Shown here piece after piece: positions 50,901 through 63,300 of a stretch of 64,000 nt of DNA. This DNA is from Trichoplax adhaerens. Lineage: Eukaryota; Placozoa; Uniplacotomia; Trichoplacea; Trichoplacidae. Position 1 is the first letter of the stretch, and each line of letters starts with the position of its first letter. The notes under the pieces are model-generated. The model was not told the origin of the DNA. It saw only the letters and a list, made by a program, of their open reading frames with translations, and made no database searches. The stretch lies in the NCBI RefSeq assembly GCF_000150275.1, contig NW_002060952.1, positions 394,482-458,481 of the forward strand. The letters are read 5' to 3'. The position numbers were made by a program, and so were the translations under genes.

Positions 50901-53419
50901 ATACGTGCTGTACGCAACCTTCTACCAGACTTTCTATAAATTAGTTTGAATGGTATAGTTACAAATTTAAGCCAATTGTATCGCTTTTTGTCGATAGTTT
51001 AAGCTTTCTAATATAATGATACTGATAGCTTGGGCTTATTATTTATTAATATCTACAGAATGTAGTATAGTAGTAACTGTAGCTTAAAAGTTCCGGTAGT
51101 TAAGTTTAGTAGCAGAGAATGATGTATAACACACTAAACTCTTTATCATTGTACGATATGATGACAAACCTTTCCTTCACAATATGATCTAGTGTATAAA
51201 CCGGTTTATTCTCATTTAATTTTGATGCGATATCGTCTTCTTTACGACCGATTGCACGTCTTAACTTTCGAACGAAGATTTTATGATCTCTGAATTTATT
51301 AATAATTGGTTCATGAGCAAGATATTTGATGTCCTTAATGTAATAGTACGTCCTGAAAGCAGTATCACCACCGCTGACTTTCTTTTTATTCTTTGGTTCG
51401 TGTGGATATATTCCCTTGAGTATGCACAATCGTCTGAAATAGAGTACATATACAGTTGTAGTGTTAGCATTATGGTATCAGCAGTAGTAAAGTTGATAAC
51501 TCGCTTATGAGATGGTCTCTTATTAAAGCAAATGCTCTATAATCTAACAATCCACATCATTACATTATTTGTAGATATACGGGTACTGTATGTGTGCAAG
51601 TCAAATAGTACCGATAGTAACTGCCGTATACATATGCACAACACCATAGTATGCAATTCGTGTAGCCTGTAACAAATAGCGATGTTTTAATAGTTCTTCG
51701 TTGGTAGCATTTCCTTTGAAGAATGCAACGTACTACGTATAGCATGTAGATAAATATTCCAGGGCACAATACCACGAACTAGACTTAGATAGAGCATGCA
51801 ATAACAATGTATTACTACTGCTATTGCTAATTAAAAGTGTACTAATAGAGATACATTGCTATTTAGTAGTGTATTTAATATACAGTAAATGGTAGAATGT
51901 ATTGCGTGGATTGATAAATCTGCCATTCTGTACAACTTGAAAATACTCGTTTAACAAGTTATGATATTGGTACAGCATGATAAGTACGTACATGATAGCT
52001 AGGGTTAAATAATATGATATATCGCAATATCAAACAGTAGTGAAGGTTATTTATTATTAATGGAAGATGCAATAATAAATGATCTAACCTAAAATCGGCC
52101 AAACTAAGTTGCAATTTCCGCACTGCTTGACTTCTAGTAATGAAATTTGTTGCAGCTCCACTTTTACCCTAGTTTATTAGAAGAAAAGACCATATAAGCA
52201 TGAAAGATGAAGCATATCAGGTACATTCAGAATCAGCACGATTGCAATCTAAGGCTAATACTGTCTATGCATAGAATAGGCAATACTGCCATGCAGTAAT
52301 AAATGTATTTATTCGTTGATCTTGTTATAAGTGCTGGCTAGTATCATTCTTGTCATTGATCTTTGAATTTCACGACAAAATAGGCTACCGTAGGTAGGCA
52401 CTATTGCACAAGCTCTGCTGTAAATTCTGCAATACAACATTATCCGATGATGTTGTTGTAAGTACAGCACGTAGATTAAATTACAAGAATGCCTGCTGGA
52501 CCAGTGCTGGCCATTACTGCTAAGTATCACAATAAAATTGACTACGATGGTTGTACAGTAGTTAAACTAGCTATACTGTAATGTAGTCCTATTTATCTGT
52601 TGATGTTGTTGCAAGTATAGCACGTAGATTAAATTAGCCATTGCCTGCTGGGCATTATTCTCATTATTCATCTTTGTTTGAGTATCATAATAATTGACTA
52701 CTATAGTTGTAGTTTAAGAGTTTATACTATCAATGCAGCAATATTATCCGTTGATGTTGTTACAAGGATAGTACTGTATATCGATTCAATTCAAAGATTG
52801 CCAGCTGGATCAGTGGTAGTTAACATTCTCATCATTCATCTTTGCTTAAATATCACCATCAAGTTGACTACTGTAGGTGTAGTTGAACCAGCTGTACTGT
52901 TATGTAGCAATATTGATCCGTTGATGTTGTTGCAAGTATAACAGGTAGATTCAATTCAAAGATTGCCTGCTGGATCAGTGTTGTTTTCATTCTCATCATT
53001 CATCTTTTGCATGAAGATCACGATACTGTCGGCATTCTTGAACAAGCTGTACTGTCATGTAGCAATATTTATGGTATGCCATCGATGATGTTGCAAGTAC
53101 ATCAGGTAGATTCAATCGAAAGATTGCCTGGTGGGCCAGTGCTAATTTTCATTCTCATCATTGATCTTTGCTAGAATATCAGGATAAAGTTGACTACTGT
53201 TGGCGTAATTATAATAATGTAGTCATAATGCTATGATAATGTTCATGCAGCAGATCGATTCTTGCCGATCATCATTCTCATCATCGATCCTCGATTCCAT
53301 TCCACGCTCAAATGAACCATTATAAGTGTCTATAACCATCGATTCATACAAGGCAATACTAAGCATTTAAAAGATACATAACCAATGTGATTACTTGCCT
53401 TCTTTTTTTCCTTTCCCAT
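47989..53419 (-). CDS. PES1: Pescadillo ribosomal biogenesis factor
   Basis: Seventeen exons: 53419-53399, 52168-52089, 51433-51170, 50702-50609, 50348-50315, 50202-50159, 50055-49966, 49860-49744, 49631-49557, 49424-49382, 49295-49252, 49169-49042, 48959-48834, 48744-48668, 48569-48444, 48320-48274, 48183-47989; 534 residues. The N-terminal Pescadillo domain (about 1-250) has [61 protein letters not shown] and [16 protein letters not shown] domain follows (about 315-412: [38 protein letters not shown]), then an acidic stretch and a basic C-terminus ([19 protein letters not shown]). PES1 works in the nucleolus with BOP1 and WDR12 in 60S subunit maturation. Two introns start with GC (after 53399 and 50609). 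The exon 15/16 junction is uncertain: the frame requires the acceptor before 48320, not the better-looking one before 48330. Confidence 0.95.
52430..53180 (+). repeat. Diverged tandem repeats in PES1 intron 1
   Basis: About five units of roughly 150-170 bp. Each begins near GTTGATGTTGTTGCAAGTA (around 52450, 52602, 52752, 52920, 53085) and continues with GTAGATT..AATT, GATTGCCTGCTGG, ATTCTCATCATTCATCTTTG and TTGACTACTGTAGG. Copies differ at many positions and by small indels, so the array is old. It fills most of the 1230 bp first intron. Confidence 0.85.
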
Positions 53420-54163
53420 GCTTTCGATGATTTCTGTAGCTCAACAGAATGAAGTAATGATGAAGAAGAAGGAAAGATGCAGTTCTCCTATTAGCACCGG
53501 AAGGCGAGCTTGCGATCCACTTACTCACTCGATATGCGTACTGCACAGGCGCTTTAGCACAACGTCGGCCAGCTCGATCTCACGTGGGTTTACAGATAGC
53601 ATGTCATAATGTGAGGAGCATAGTGTTTCTTACCACGATGCAAGCATAACGATACAGTATAGAATACGACAACAGCGAGTCGTTTCCGCAGTCCGTCAGT
53701 CCCGATGCCCACCCGGCTACAGTACTTTACACAGTATTGACTGAAGATTACAATACTATATACTGTATCGCCCATTACTTGTATCGTAGCGTACAGTGTA
53801 CAGTATTTAGTCCTTGAGTATACAGTACTGTAGATTGTAAGAAAATTGCTGTTTGCAAAAATAATGTCACCCCTAGCGAGATACTAGCTACTGTACTGTG
53901 TAAATTCTTCGTTAGCCAATGAGAATATCTGGTCAAGACTAGAGCGTTAACGACGATTGGCCTAGAAGAAATGGGTGACATCTTATTTTGCACGACCAAG
54001 CTGCGCAGTAGCCATAAGTATTGCTAACGTTTAGTATTGTACCCATACAGTACCAAGGGACTCTACTGTACCAGGGAATTTTTCGCAGCCTAATCGTACT
54101 TAGCGTCCCTAAGGGGATCAAGGCCTCTACTGCGCAGCTTTCACCACAGAACTGGATGGTAAT
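53420..54163. promoter_or_regulatory. Shared divergent promoter region of PES1 and RSRC2
   Basis: 744 bp separate the two start codons, which point away from each other. The region is clearly less AT-rich than the intergenic DNA around it. No TATA box is obvious. Two short duplicated stretches reading CTCTACTG are seen near 54061 and 54124. Both genes serve nuclear RNA or ribosome functions, so co-regulation is plausible but unproven. Confidence 0.6.
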
Positions 54164-57100
54164 ATGGCGTCCAGCTTATTAGTTGGCTATGGTGGATCAT
54201 CTTCGTCTGAAAGTGATGAAGGAAAGGTAACTTACAACAACGATTACTGCTGTAGATTTATAAATTGTACTAAGGTGGATATGTCATGCTATTATCCTGT
54301 GTGCTACGGTATGGGACTACGATTTTAAGTAGTCCCTTGGCTAAGGTAACAGGATGACCATGAATCTTCGATACTGCCATGAAATCTGTGTCCATATATG
54401 AATTCTCTTTCATCGATGATATCGTTGAAAGAGTAGATCAGTATAGATTGAAAACTACTGCTAATGTTCTATATATATATATATATATATACTGTATATA
54501 CTTGTAAGATTTTGCTGGCTTCAATCCCAGTCCATTTGCTCTTTTTGCTATCATTATTATCGTGTATGCTACGGCAACAGGATGACCATGAATCTTCGAG
54601 GCTGCCCACGAAATGCGGGACTCTTGTCAATAGACTGTAGCAATTCTCTTTCATTGATGATGTCCTTGAAAGAGTAGATCAGTATAGATTAAAAACTGCT
54701 GCTGGTGTTCTCTGTATATACTATATATATATATATTCTTAGAAGATCTCATTGGCTTCAATCCGATTCAATTTGCCCTCTTTGCTATAATGATGATCCT
54801 GTATGCTGCGGCGTGGGACTACTATTTTGAGTAGTGCCTGGGCTACAGCAACAGGATGACCATGAATCTTCAATGCTGCTATGAAATGGATGAGCAACCA
54901 GATAGCAATGATGGTTTCTAACCTGTGCTATCCATACGTGACTCTTGTCAATACAGCAATTCTCTTTCATTGATGATGTCCTTGAAAGAGTAGATCAGTA
55001 TAGATTAAAAACTGCTGCTGTTGTTCTACATATATACTATATACTGTATACTTAGAAGATCTCGCTGGCTTCAATCTGATTCAGTTTGCCCTCTTTCCTA
55101 TAATGATGATCCTGTATGCTGCGGCGTGGGACTACTATTTTGAGTAGTGCCTGGGCTACAGCAACAGGATGACCATGAATCTTCAATGCTGCTATGAAAT
55201 GGATGAGCAACCAGATAGCAATGATGGTTTCTAACCTGTGCTATCCATACGTGACTCTTGTCAATACAGCAATTCTCTTTCATTGATGATGTCCTTGAAA
55301 GAGTAGATCAGTATAGATTAAAAACTGCTGCTGTTGTTCTACATATATACTATATACTGTATACTTAGAAGATCTCGCTGGCTTCAATCTGATTCAGTTT
55401 GCCCTCTTTCCTATAATTGATGATCCTGTATGCTACGACGTGGGACTACTATTTTGAATAGTCCCAGGCCTACAGTAACAGAATGGTCATGAATCTTCGA
55501 TGCTGCTATGAAATGGATGAGCAACCAGATAGCAATCATGGTTTCTAACCTGTTTTATCCATACGTGACTCTTGTCAATACAGCAATTCTCTTTCATTGT
55601 TGATGTCATTGAAAGAGTAGATCAGTATAGATTGAAAACTGCTGATGGTGTTCTACATATATATATATATGTATATGTTACATACTTGTAAGATCTCGCT
55701 GGCTTCAATCTGATTCAATTTGCTCTCTTTTGCTAAAGGTTAGCTAAACACTTTCCTATCACATAGTCACAGATATGATTCCATTCGTACTTTATTCTTA
55801 CAAGTATGGATTGAAAACTACTACTTGCAACGTTGGTCATGGAGTATATCTTGACTTTACAGTATCATGCTTGATTGCATGAGAGAAAACAACCCTTAGC
55901 TTCAGACCGATCTGATAGCTATGGACTACCAACCGGCTACATGATTTAGGAAGTACAACTTTAACCATCGGTGCCTTTTATTACTGTAGTAACGTCCTAT
56001 TGCCTTTGGGGACAACTTCATTTCTCATCTGTCTTATTTCATTTTAATGCTTTACTGTTTTGCTACATTAGGCTAGCAATATCCTGTTGATTCTTAGAGG
56101 ACAGCTTTTAAAAAGATTTGATTAGCCAAAGGACAATACTGTACTGTATACTCAGTGTATAACTCTTCACTTCTGACCTTTCTTATGATACTGTATTCAC
56201 TACTGATTTGCTGCATTTAGATTACTACTCTTTTGGGGATGGTTAACTAATGTACAAATGCTGTATAGAATACTTTTCACTTCTGGCCTTTCTTATGATA
56301 CTAGATTTACTACTGATTTACTACATTGGGTTAGTAGCATCCCGTTGACTGTTGGGCAAATGCTTCACGAAATGTGCAAATACTGTATACGCGTAGAATA
56401 CCCTTCACTTCTGTCCTTTCTTATGATACTGTATTCACTCCTGATTTACTACATTGACTGTTCACGTCTAGACTTTCTTATGATACTGTGTTCACTACGG
56501 ATTGGCTGCATTAGGTTAGTATCATCGCGTTAAGGTACACATTACGACTCACTACCACAAAGAATAATCCTTAATTTCTAACCTATCTTATTACATTTTA
56601 CAACCCTAAATTGCTACACAAGCTTAATAGCATCCTGTTGGCTTTTAGGGTACGACTTTTTGGAAACGGTTAGTCAATGTACGGTAGAATAATTTATCCC
56701 TGAACTTCTGACCTGTCTTATTACATTTTAGTACTGACTTGCTACTTAAGGTTAGTAGCATCCCGTTAACTACTAGAGTACAGTTTGCTACCACATACAA
56801 TCATTCTTAACTTCTAACCTGCCTATTACATTTTAGTACTTGCTACATTAGGTTAGACTCGTTGGCTTCTAGGACACGACTTTCAGGAGACAGCTTACTA
56901 ATGTATACTACGAGTATAGTATAGAATAACCCTTTACTTCTGATCTGTCTTTTATTATAATTTAATAATACGAACACATTCCATGAGATTGGTAGAGTCC
57001 CGCTTATATTTAAGCTAGGACGTTAAAACGGCTAGCTAATGTACACAATGACTGGCTTTACAACATCTATTCTTTTTCCAATCATTCTGTACTTTGAAGC

Positions 57101-59177
57101 TCTTCTTATATAGGAAAACTAATAATCACAAACCTTACTATACCTCCGTATTTCTGACTTACCAATAAAATTATTCTTTATTAATTAAATGTTTTATTTC
57201 TATGACTTGCTGTGCTTTCTTATTCACAACACGATATGAAAGATGTTTATGATCACCGGTTTACACCATTGATCCTACAATCTATACGATTACATATTCT
57301 AATCATGTTATCGAGTAATAATTATATTGTACTATAAAGGTATTGAAAATGTTCTACCTGGTGTCTACAGTAGTCATTTCAGACCTAATACGCTACATCT
57401 TACCACATTCAGATATTAAAAGTCTGTAGTACAAGAATTATAATGCGTAGTATTTGCCTCTTGTCACGTATATTGCGTAGGACTACCTGTAACTGTCAAA
57501 AAATATTGCGTTAATTATATTATAATACAGTACGTAAGTAATTTTAATCACTTTTACTCCGTCTAATTAAAATGCCTGCAACACTAACTTATCACTCTTT
57601 AAAATTACAATATGAAGGTTGCCTCATTTTTGTTTCATAGGTAAAGGATTTAGAAAGTCATAATCGTGATGATGTTGATAATAAAAATGATAATGAGAGT
57701 ACCGACCTAAAGTCGAGCCATAAAGTTACAAAAAAGCCTGAAACTTCACCTTTACGGTCCGGTAGTGATGACCAAGGTGAAATAAGAAAAACTTCAACAC
57801 AGTCGCGAAATTATTCACCGCCATCTCATGAAAGAAGAAGTCATCATAGAGACAATGGTTCTTCACGTTATCGCCAATCAGGACGAGAACATCGTTCTCC
57901 TGATCGCCATGCTAGACATTCAAGGTCTGATCGTGACCGTTCTCGAACTCCTGACCGTCAGCGTTACAGTCGTTCTTATTACCGTCAATCTGATCGTCAT
58001 CGGGATTATCATCGTCGCGATCGTAGTAGACGATCCCATTCTACTAGTCCTAAAAGGTATAGTAAACACTCTGCGATGAGTAACTATCATGGGAGAGATA
58101 ATTCCAGAAGAATGAGTTCTGGCGGCGAGCATACTAGCCATCGTAGCAGTGACCATCGAGATGAATCGCAGTCCAGTAGTAACAAGGCTGCAACAGAAAG
58201 TAATGCACTACCAGCTACTAACCAGTCGTCATCTAGTAGTGGGACCTTGAATGCGCCCAAGCCAGGTTGACATACACTGTTTCTATATTTTTCTATAAAC
58301 ACTAAAGAACACATTTCAATAGCAAAGCTGGCGATATTCATAAATCATGAAAGTCTATTCTTAAGTGATATAATGAATATCTACGCGTATCTTAATCAGG
58401 AATTGCGCGAATATTTATTACTTTTTATTCTGTAATGTATAGGCCAATCTTCACTAAATGTTAATTCTGCCGATGCTGAGACTAGTCAGGAAGCATTATT
58501 AAAGAGTGTATTACATGGTAGTCAAATGATCAATGCAGCCAAAGCTGCGATTCAGAATCAGAAGAGGAAATTACTTTGGAGTGGTAAAAAGAAGGAGGTA
58601 TCGCGTCATTAATGCGTATTAGATCAGTGAAATTTCTGGCTAGTAACTATCTCTAATTCGTGTGCTACTCAAATCATGAAGAGCTATACTCAAATAATCC
58701 ATTTATTTAACTAAATTAATAAAAAAATAATCACAAATAGTATTTGTAGAATCGTATATCAACTAAAGTTTTATTGTGTCTCTAATCTTAATCTTTGCTA
58801 TGATATCTATGAAATAGATTGATTGTTAGTTAAAAATTTAACGCTATTTTCATATTGCGTTACGATAGGAGCGATCCAGTGGCAATTGGAAAGGAGTGGC
58901 TTTCGATGATGATTCAGCAACTAATCGAATGAGTAAATTTAAGCGATTGATGGGCATAACTAATCAAGGGGCTAATAAAGGAAATGATGATATGGCCAGT
59001 CCAGAAGAATCGAAGGAGCCTAATAAAATTGAAAATGTAGAGGATATATTAAAGCCAACGGATGCTCATCCCGAAAAAAGTACAAAGATGTTAGACGATT
59101 TACAACAACAATATGATGCTGCCAGGGTATTCACTCATACTCAGAGAGGTTATGGATTGGGATTTTCTTCCAATTAA
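54164..59177 (+). CDS. RSRC2: Arginine/serine-rich coiled-coil protein 2 (SMAP-domain RS protein)
   Basis: Exons 54164-54226, 57641-58265, 58443-58597 and 58869-59177 (phases 0, 1, 0) encode 383 residues. Residues 1-21 are small and Ser-rich; 22-229 form an Arg/Ser/His/Asp-rich region with many RS, RD and HR pairs (for example RHSRSDRDRSRTPDRQRYSR); 230-281 end in KRKLLWSGKKKE; 282-345 carry the SMAP-type domain (ATNRMSKFKRLMGI); the C-terminus has LQQQYDAARVFTHTQRGYGLGF, typical of RSRC2. The protein is nuclear and linked to pre-mRNA splicing. Vertebrate RSRC2 is about 430 residues with a longer RS region. The first intron is 3.4 kb, far longer than any other intron in the window, because it contains two tandem-repeat families. 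Confidence 0.92.
54290..55735 (+). repeat. 313 bp tandem repeat, about five copies, in RSRC2 intron 1
   Basis: Copies start at about 54290, 54556 (shortened), 54791, 55104 and 55418. The third and fourth are nearly identical over the whole 313 bp. Landmarks in each unit are GGGACTACTATTTTGAGTAG (absent in copy 2), ACAGGATGACCATGAATCTT, CAATTCTCTTTCATTGATGA, GAAAGAGTAGATCAGTATAG and a TA-rich dinucleotide run, ending with CTGGCTTCAATC. Identical 61-codon open frames on the minus strand are by-products of the repeat. Confidence 0.95.
56080..57060 (+). repeat. Second tandem-repeat family in RSRC2 intron 1
   Basis: Diverged units of roughly 100-160 bp containing CACTTCTGACC, TTTCTTATGATACTG, TTCACTACTGATTTGCT, ACATTAGGTTAGTAGCATCC and CGTTGACTTTTAGG-like blocks (clear around 56167, 56267, 56405, 56460, 56701, 56808 and 56935). 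They differ from the 313 bp family and are more decayed. Confidence 0.8.
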
Positions 59178-60356
59178 AATTAATTTTGGCTTCGTGTTAT
59201 ACATACAGACGCTTCGATTTTATGCAGCATATGATCTATATTCAAAGATTGGATAGCCACAACTCTATACTATATTGTTTTATTTAAGCTTATAGCAAAA
59301 AATGTCTGTGTACTGTTTCCTAATTTGTTCTACGGGTTTACTCGCATGTAAGTAATGTACAGTTTATAATATATGTTACTCAGTACATTTGACCAAAAAT
59401 AATTACTGTATCTAGTGTATACTGTTCATTTTTTTGTGATAAATTTGATGCATGGTAATAGTTGTAAGTTGCTATCGCGATTACTCTTGTCATTGCTATT
59501 ACAAGTGCTGATGCTAATAATTTAAATGTATACGTTTTCTTAGTAAAAGTAATTTCTGCTGCATATCGGACTATTTATAGCGCTTTCTCGGCTAACGGAC
59601 AAGTACCAATATTGAAATGTGCAATCATCTAAGACATATGGATAACTTTCCATTCATTAAGCTAGACACTAATTAAGCTGCGTACTTATTGCCTTATATC
59701 CTACCTACTTTTCACGTAACTAATATGAGTATACTGAACAACGACAGGTATAATAACTGATGTAATGTGGTGATATTCATCAAAAGACATTATAGAGACT
59801 CAAAATATCATGTTAAAGATCATTGGCAGTGTACTAAACAATGCGTATTTTGTGTAAAAAAATTTCGCCTTTTTCTAGCATCGTGCAGAAATAGATCGGC
59901 AAACTACAGTTCAAAAGTAGATATTCACATAACTGAATAATTAAAGATACGTAAATTGTACAAGCGTCCTTTATTAAACGAGTTTGATTAATTTTTAGCC
60001 GTTACTTTCTAGCAGAAATTTAATTTTTAACATTACGATGCGCTGAGGTACTGCAATACAATTAATTTCTTATACAGGTACAGATACGGTTGCTAGGGCA
60101 CACCGAGCTATTCAACTTTTGGCTATCATGTAAATACAAAAATCCCAGAATTGACGTACTTTAATTAAGATAAAAATCGAATATTTAACATTACAAACTT
60201 TTTATTCTTCTTTTTTAATGAAACTGTTACTTTACAACGATAAGTGGTAGCCTCAAGAAGCAGAAGTTTAGTCTAAATAACTTAACAAAATACATCACGC
60301 AATCCAAGGGTGATCGATACAACAATCTATACAAACGTCATTTAATCTACACTCTT
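59178..60356. other. Intergenic region between convergent RSRC2 and SUPT6H
   Basis: 1.18 kb between two stop codons facing each other; no gene seen. It should contain both 3' UTRs. Confidence 0.6.
60201..60206 (-). terminator. Candidate polyadenylation signal for SUPT6H
   Basis: TTTATT on the plus strand, that is AATAAA on the coding strand, about 150 bp beyond the stop codon. Chance occurrence is possible. Confidence 0.35.
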
Positions 60357-63300
60357 CTAATTACGTCTTGAATGATATGATCGGTATCTATCATCTCTAT
60401 GACCTCTATTCCTTCTATCATATTGACGTTGGCTATCTCTTTTTTGATCACTTTGCTGACTCTGTGGTGTTTCCCAGCGCCTATCGTGATTGTCGTTATA
60501 ATCTTTGTTTAAATTCTCAGCAGGCTTTGGTGCAGACCAAGTAGATGACCAGTTATTTTCCCACTGATTAATCTTTTGTGGCTCGGAATTTCCGGTAGAA
60601 AGTTGTTGATAACCGTAATTAGCATAGGTCGGAACGTTGTTATTAGATAGCCAGTCATCCTTTTGTTGAATACTTTGCAGTGTGGACATTAGTTGAGACT
60701 GGGATATATTAGTAAGATTATTTACGGCTTGCATTACATTCGGAGGAACAGCATTCATAGGAGTATCTTGGCTAACACTTGTACCACGAGATGTTCCCGG
60801 CATAGGATCTCTAAAGTGCCTTTTAAACCAATGTAGTAGCGCATCCAATTTAGCATGTAAACGCCCGCGAAATCGAAATCCTTCGGGAGTTACAGTTACA
60901 TATTCATAGCAGGGATGATTACGAGGCAAATAGCTTAGCATAAATTTTCCCGGATATTTACTGGAAGCACTAAAATGATACGGAATCCGGGAAGGTTGCT
61001 TCTTTTTCTCCGATAACAGTAACTTTTCAAGCTCCTTTTTCTCTGTATCACCAGCTACGTAATAATAACGGTGATTAATTATGTCTCTGGTTAATGCAGC
61101 CATGGGTTGTACATATCTCGCTAAGATTTCATCAAGATCTTCATACTCCTAATAGTTTTAAAAGTTTTGTTAATTTTAAAGTTTTCAATTCAAATTTCTT
61201 TCATATTACAGTTTAATACACTCACCTCATTACCAATCCGTAAAGAATGACCAAGGCTAAATGAATTAACTTTACCTTCCTCCCTTATATCAACGTGCTG
61301 ATAAATATCATCGAGGACTTTCCAAGTTAAAGTCAAGTGATCAGATCCCTAGTTACATAAAAATGAATACAATAAGGACATCCTGACCAGCAAAGTGACA
61401 TGACAATTATTCTGATCAAGAGAATAATGTTATAATTTTATTATATTAACCTTTCTACTAGGCCTAAATACTGCATCTCCATTATCTAGATGGGATAATT
61501 TTTCAACTGCATCTTTATATGATATGTTGTGAAATGAAGGATGGACAATAATGCGCTTGATATAAGCTAAATAATTAAAAATTAGGTACATTAATTGATC
61601 TATACATGGTGAATTAATTATCTAAAGATATGACGAATGTTGTGAGGCACATAAAACTCTACGCTTACGAATTTGTTGTTTCTTCGTTTTCTTCACGTCT
61701 TCTTCCATATCTGCTTTCTCGATCTCAGTATCGTAATAATTATCTTTTGGTTTACTATCGATAACATAAATCATTTCGATATTGTTAGAGTGTATGTGTG
61801 AAGTATCGTTAGGGGCGGCGAAGTATAATATTTACTATCAGAAATGCGCTGATATTTACACGCACCTGAATTGATTATCATGGTCTGCTAAATCAGACGA
61901 TTTGCAGGACAGGTCCACCGAAAGTTTATCAATATTTAACTTAATTATTCTACAATGAATCACCATTCCAATCTATAGAAAATACAACAAATTTCTTAGG
62001 CGAAGAGGATTGTAAAAATCTTAGAGTCGTTATTATTACCTTAACACGTTCTTCTGGCGTTCGTATTTGCTTATCACTGATATTTTTCGTACTAATAAAA
62101 CCAGTAATTCCACTATCTAATATAACTTTTACGCCGATAGCGATACCTTTACACTCGTTGTTGTCAATGTGTCTCCATACCTAGTAAAAGTATTTCGACC
62201 GAAATAAATGATCAAAGGTGAGATAACAATTTAATGTTTATGGTGTACCATATCTGTTACTTGCTTACCTCGCTAAGTTCTTTAAAGGAGTCAAATAAAC
62301 ATAACGGACAAGTCCAAGTGTTAGAAATTGGATCTCGTTCAGGATTAACTCGATCGATTTGATCTTTCGTTGGTCGTCGATGAACAATACCAATAACACG
62401 ACAAGTTATTAATTGGCCATAGCATAACGATTCTGGCGTTTCATCTACCAATAAGTAGAATACTTCTCCCGGACTCAAGCTATCAAAAGGCTGACGACAC
62501 TCTTTATACCTGTGTGTTAATTCTTCACGGATATCGTATAAAGTTACAGATTTATTTCCAAATCCCTGAAATAGTAGAAATTGTTTAGACTTGCCGATTA
62601 AACTAAAACCAATAATGCCATGTTAAAGAATTGTACGTATGACTGTAATAGTATATATTCACCTGGCGCTTTAACTCTTCGGCAAATGCATCTAAATCAA
62701 GATCCTTAAGTTTATCAGGTTGATCGATTATGTCATGTACGACTGTAGCTTGATTTATTTCTTCTGCAGACTAAAGAAAATAGCTAGATTATTCCATTGT
62801 CATATTAAAGAGATCTAATACCATCCAAAGCTATATGACTCCTATGCATTTTATGACTTACTTCATCGTAATCTAAGGCATCAATTGCCATTTTACGCGC
62901 CCAGTCATAAGCCTCAGGATGGATACGAGTGGTATCTAATATTTCAGCATAATCGCTGGAAAAAGCAGGATAAACTTTAAAGTCAGTATAATTAAGATTA
63001 CAGAAAGCGAAAGTCTAAAATTAATTATTATACTACAAGATACAGTTGATAACAACAACCTATTGCATAATAACCTGTCATCTACTTTATTTGTAGGAAT
63101 CTTGATAAAACCAGCACAATTTACAAATAAGTTCGGACCCATACCGCATTCTGTTACCAAAGACTTTCGATTTCTCAGACGGAGATTTCCTTTCTTTAAT
63201 AACTAGACCGTAGTTACAGAGAGCATTCTAATAGTTACATGTAATACAGAATAACAATCCAATAGTATTTAAACTGTTCAATAACATACCTTCAGCAATG

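Noticed and set aside
54785-55283. Two identical 61-codon minus-strand frames
   Set aside because: They are the same segment of the 313 bp intronic repeat counted twice.
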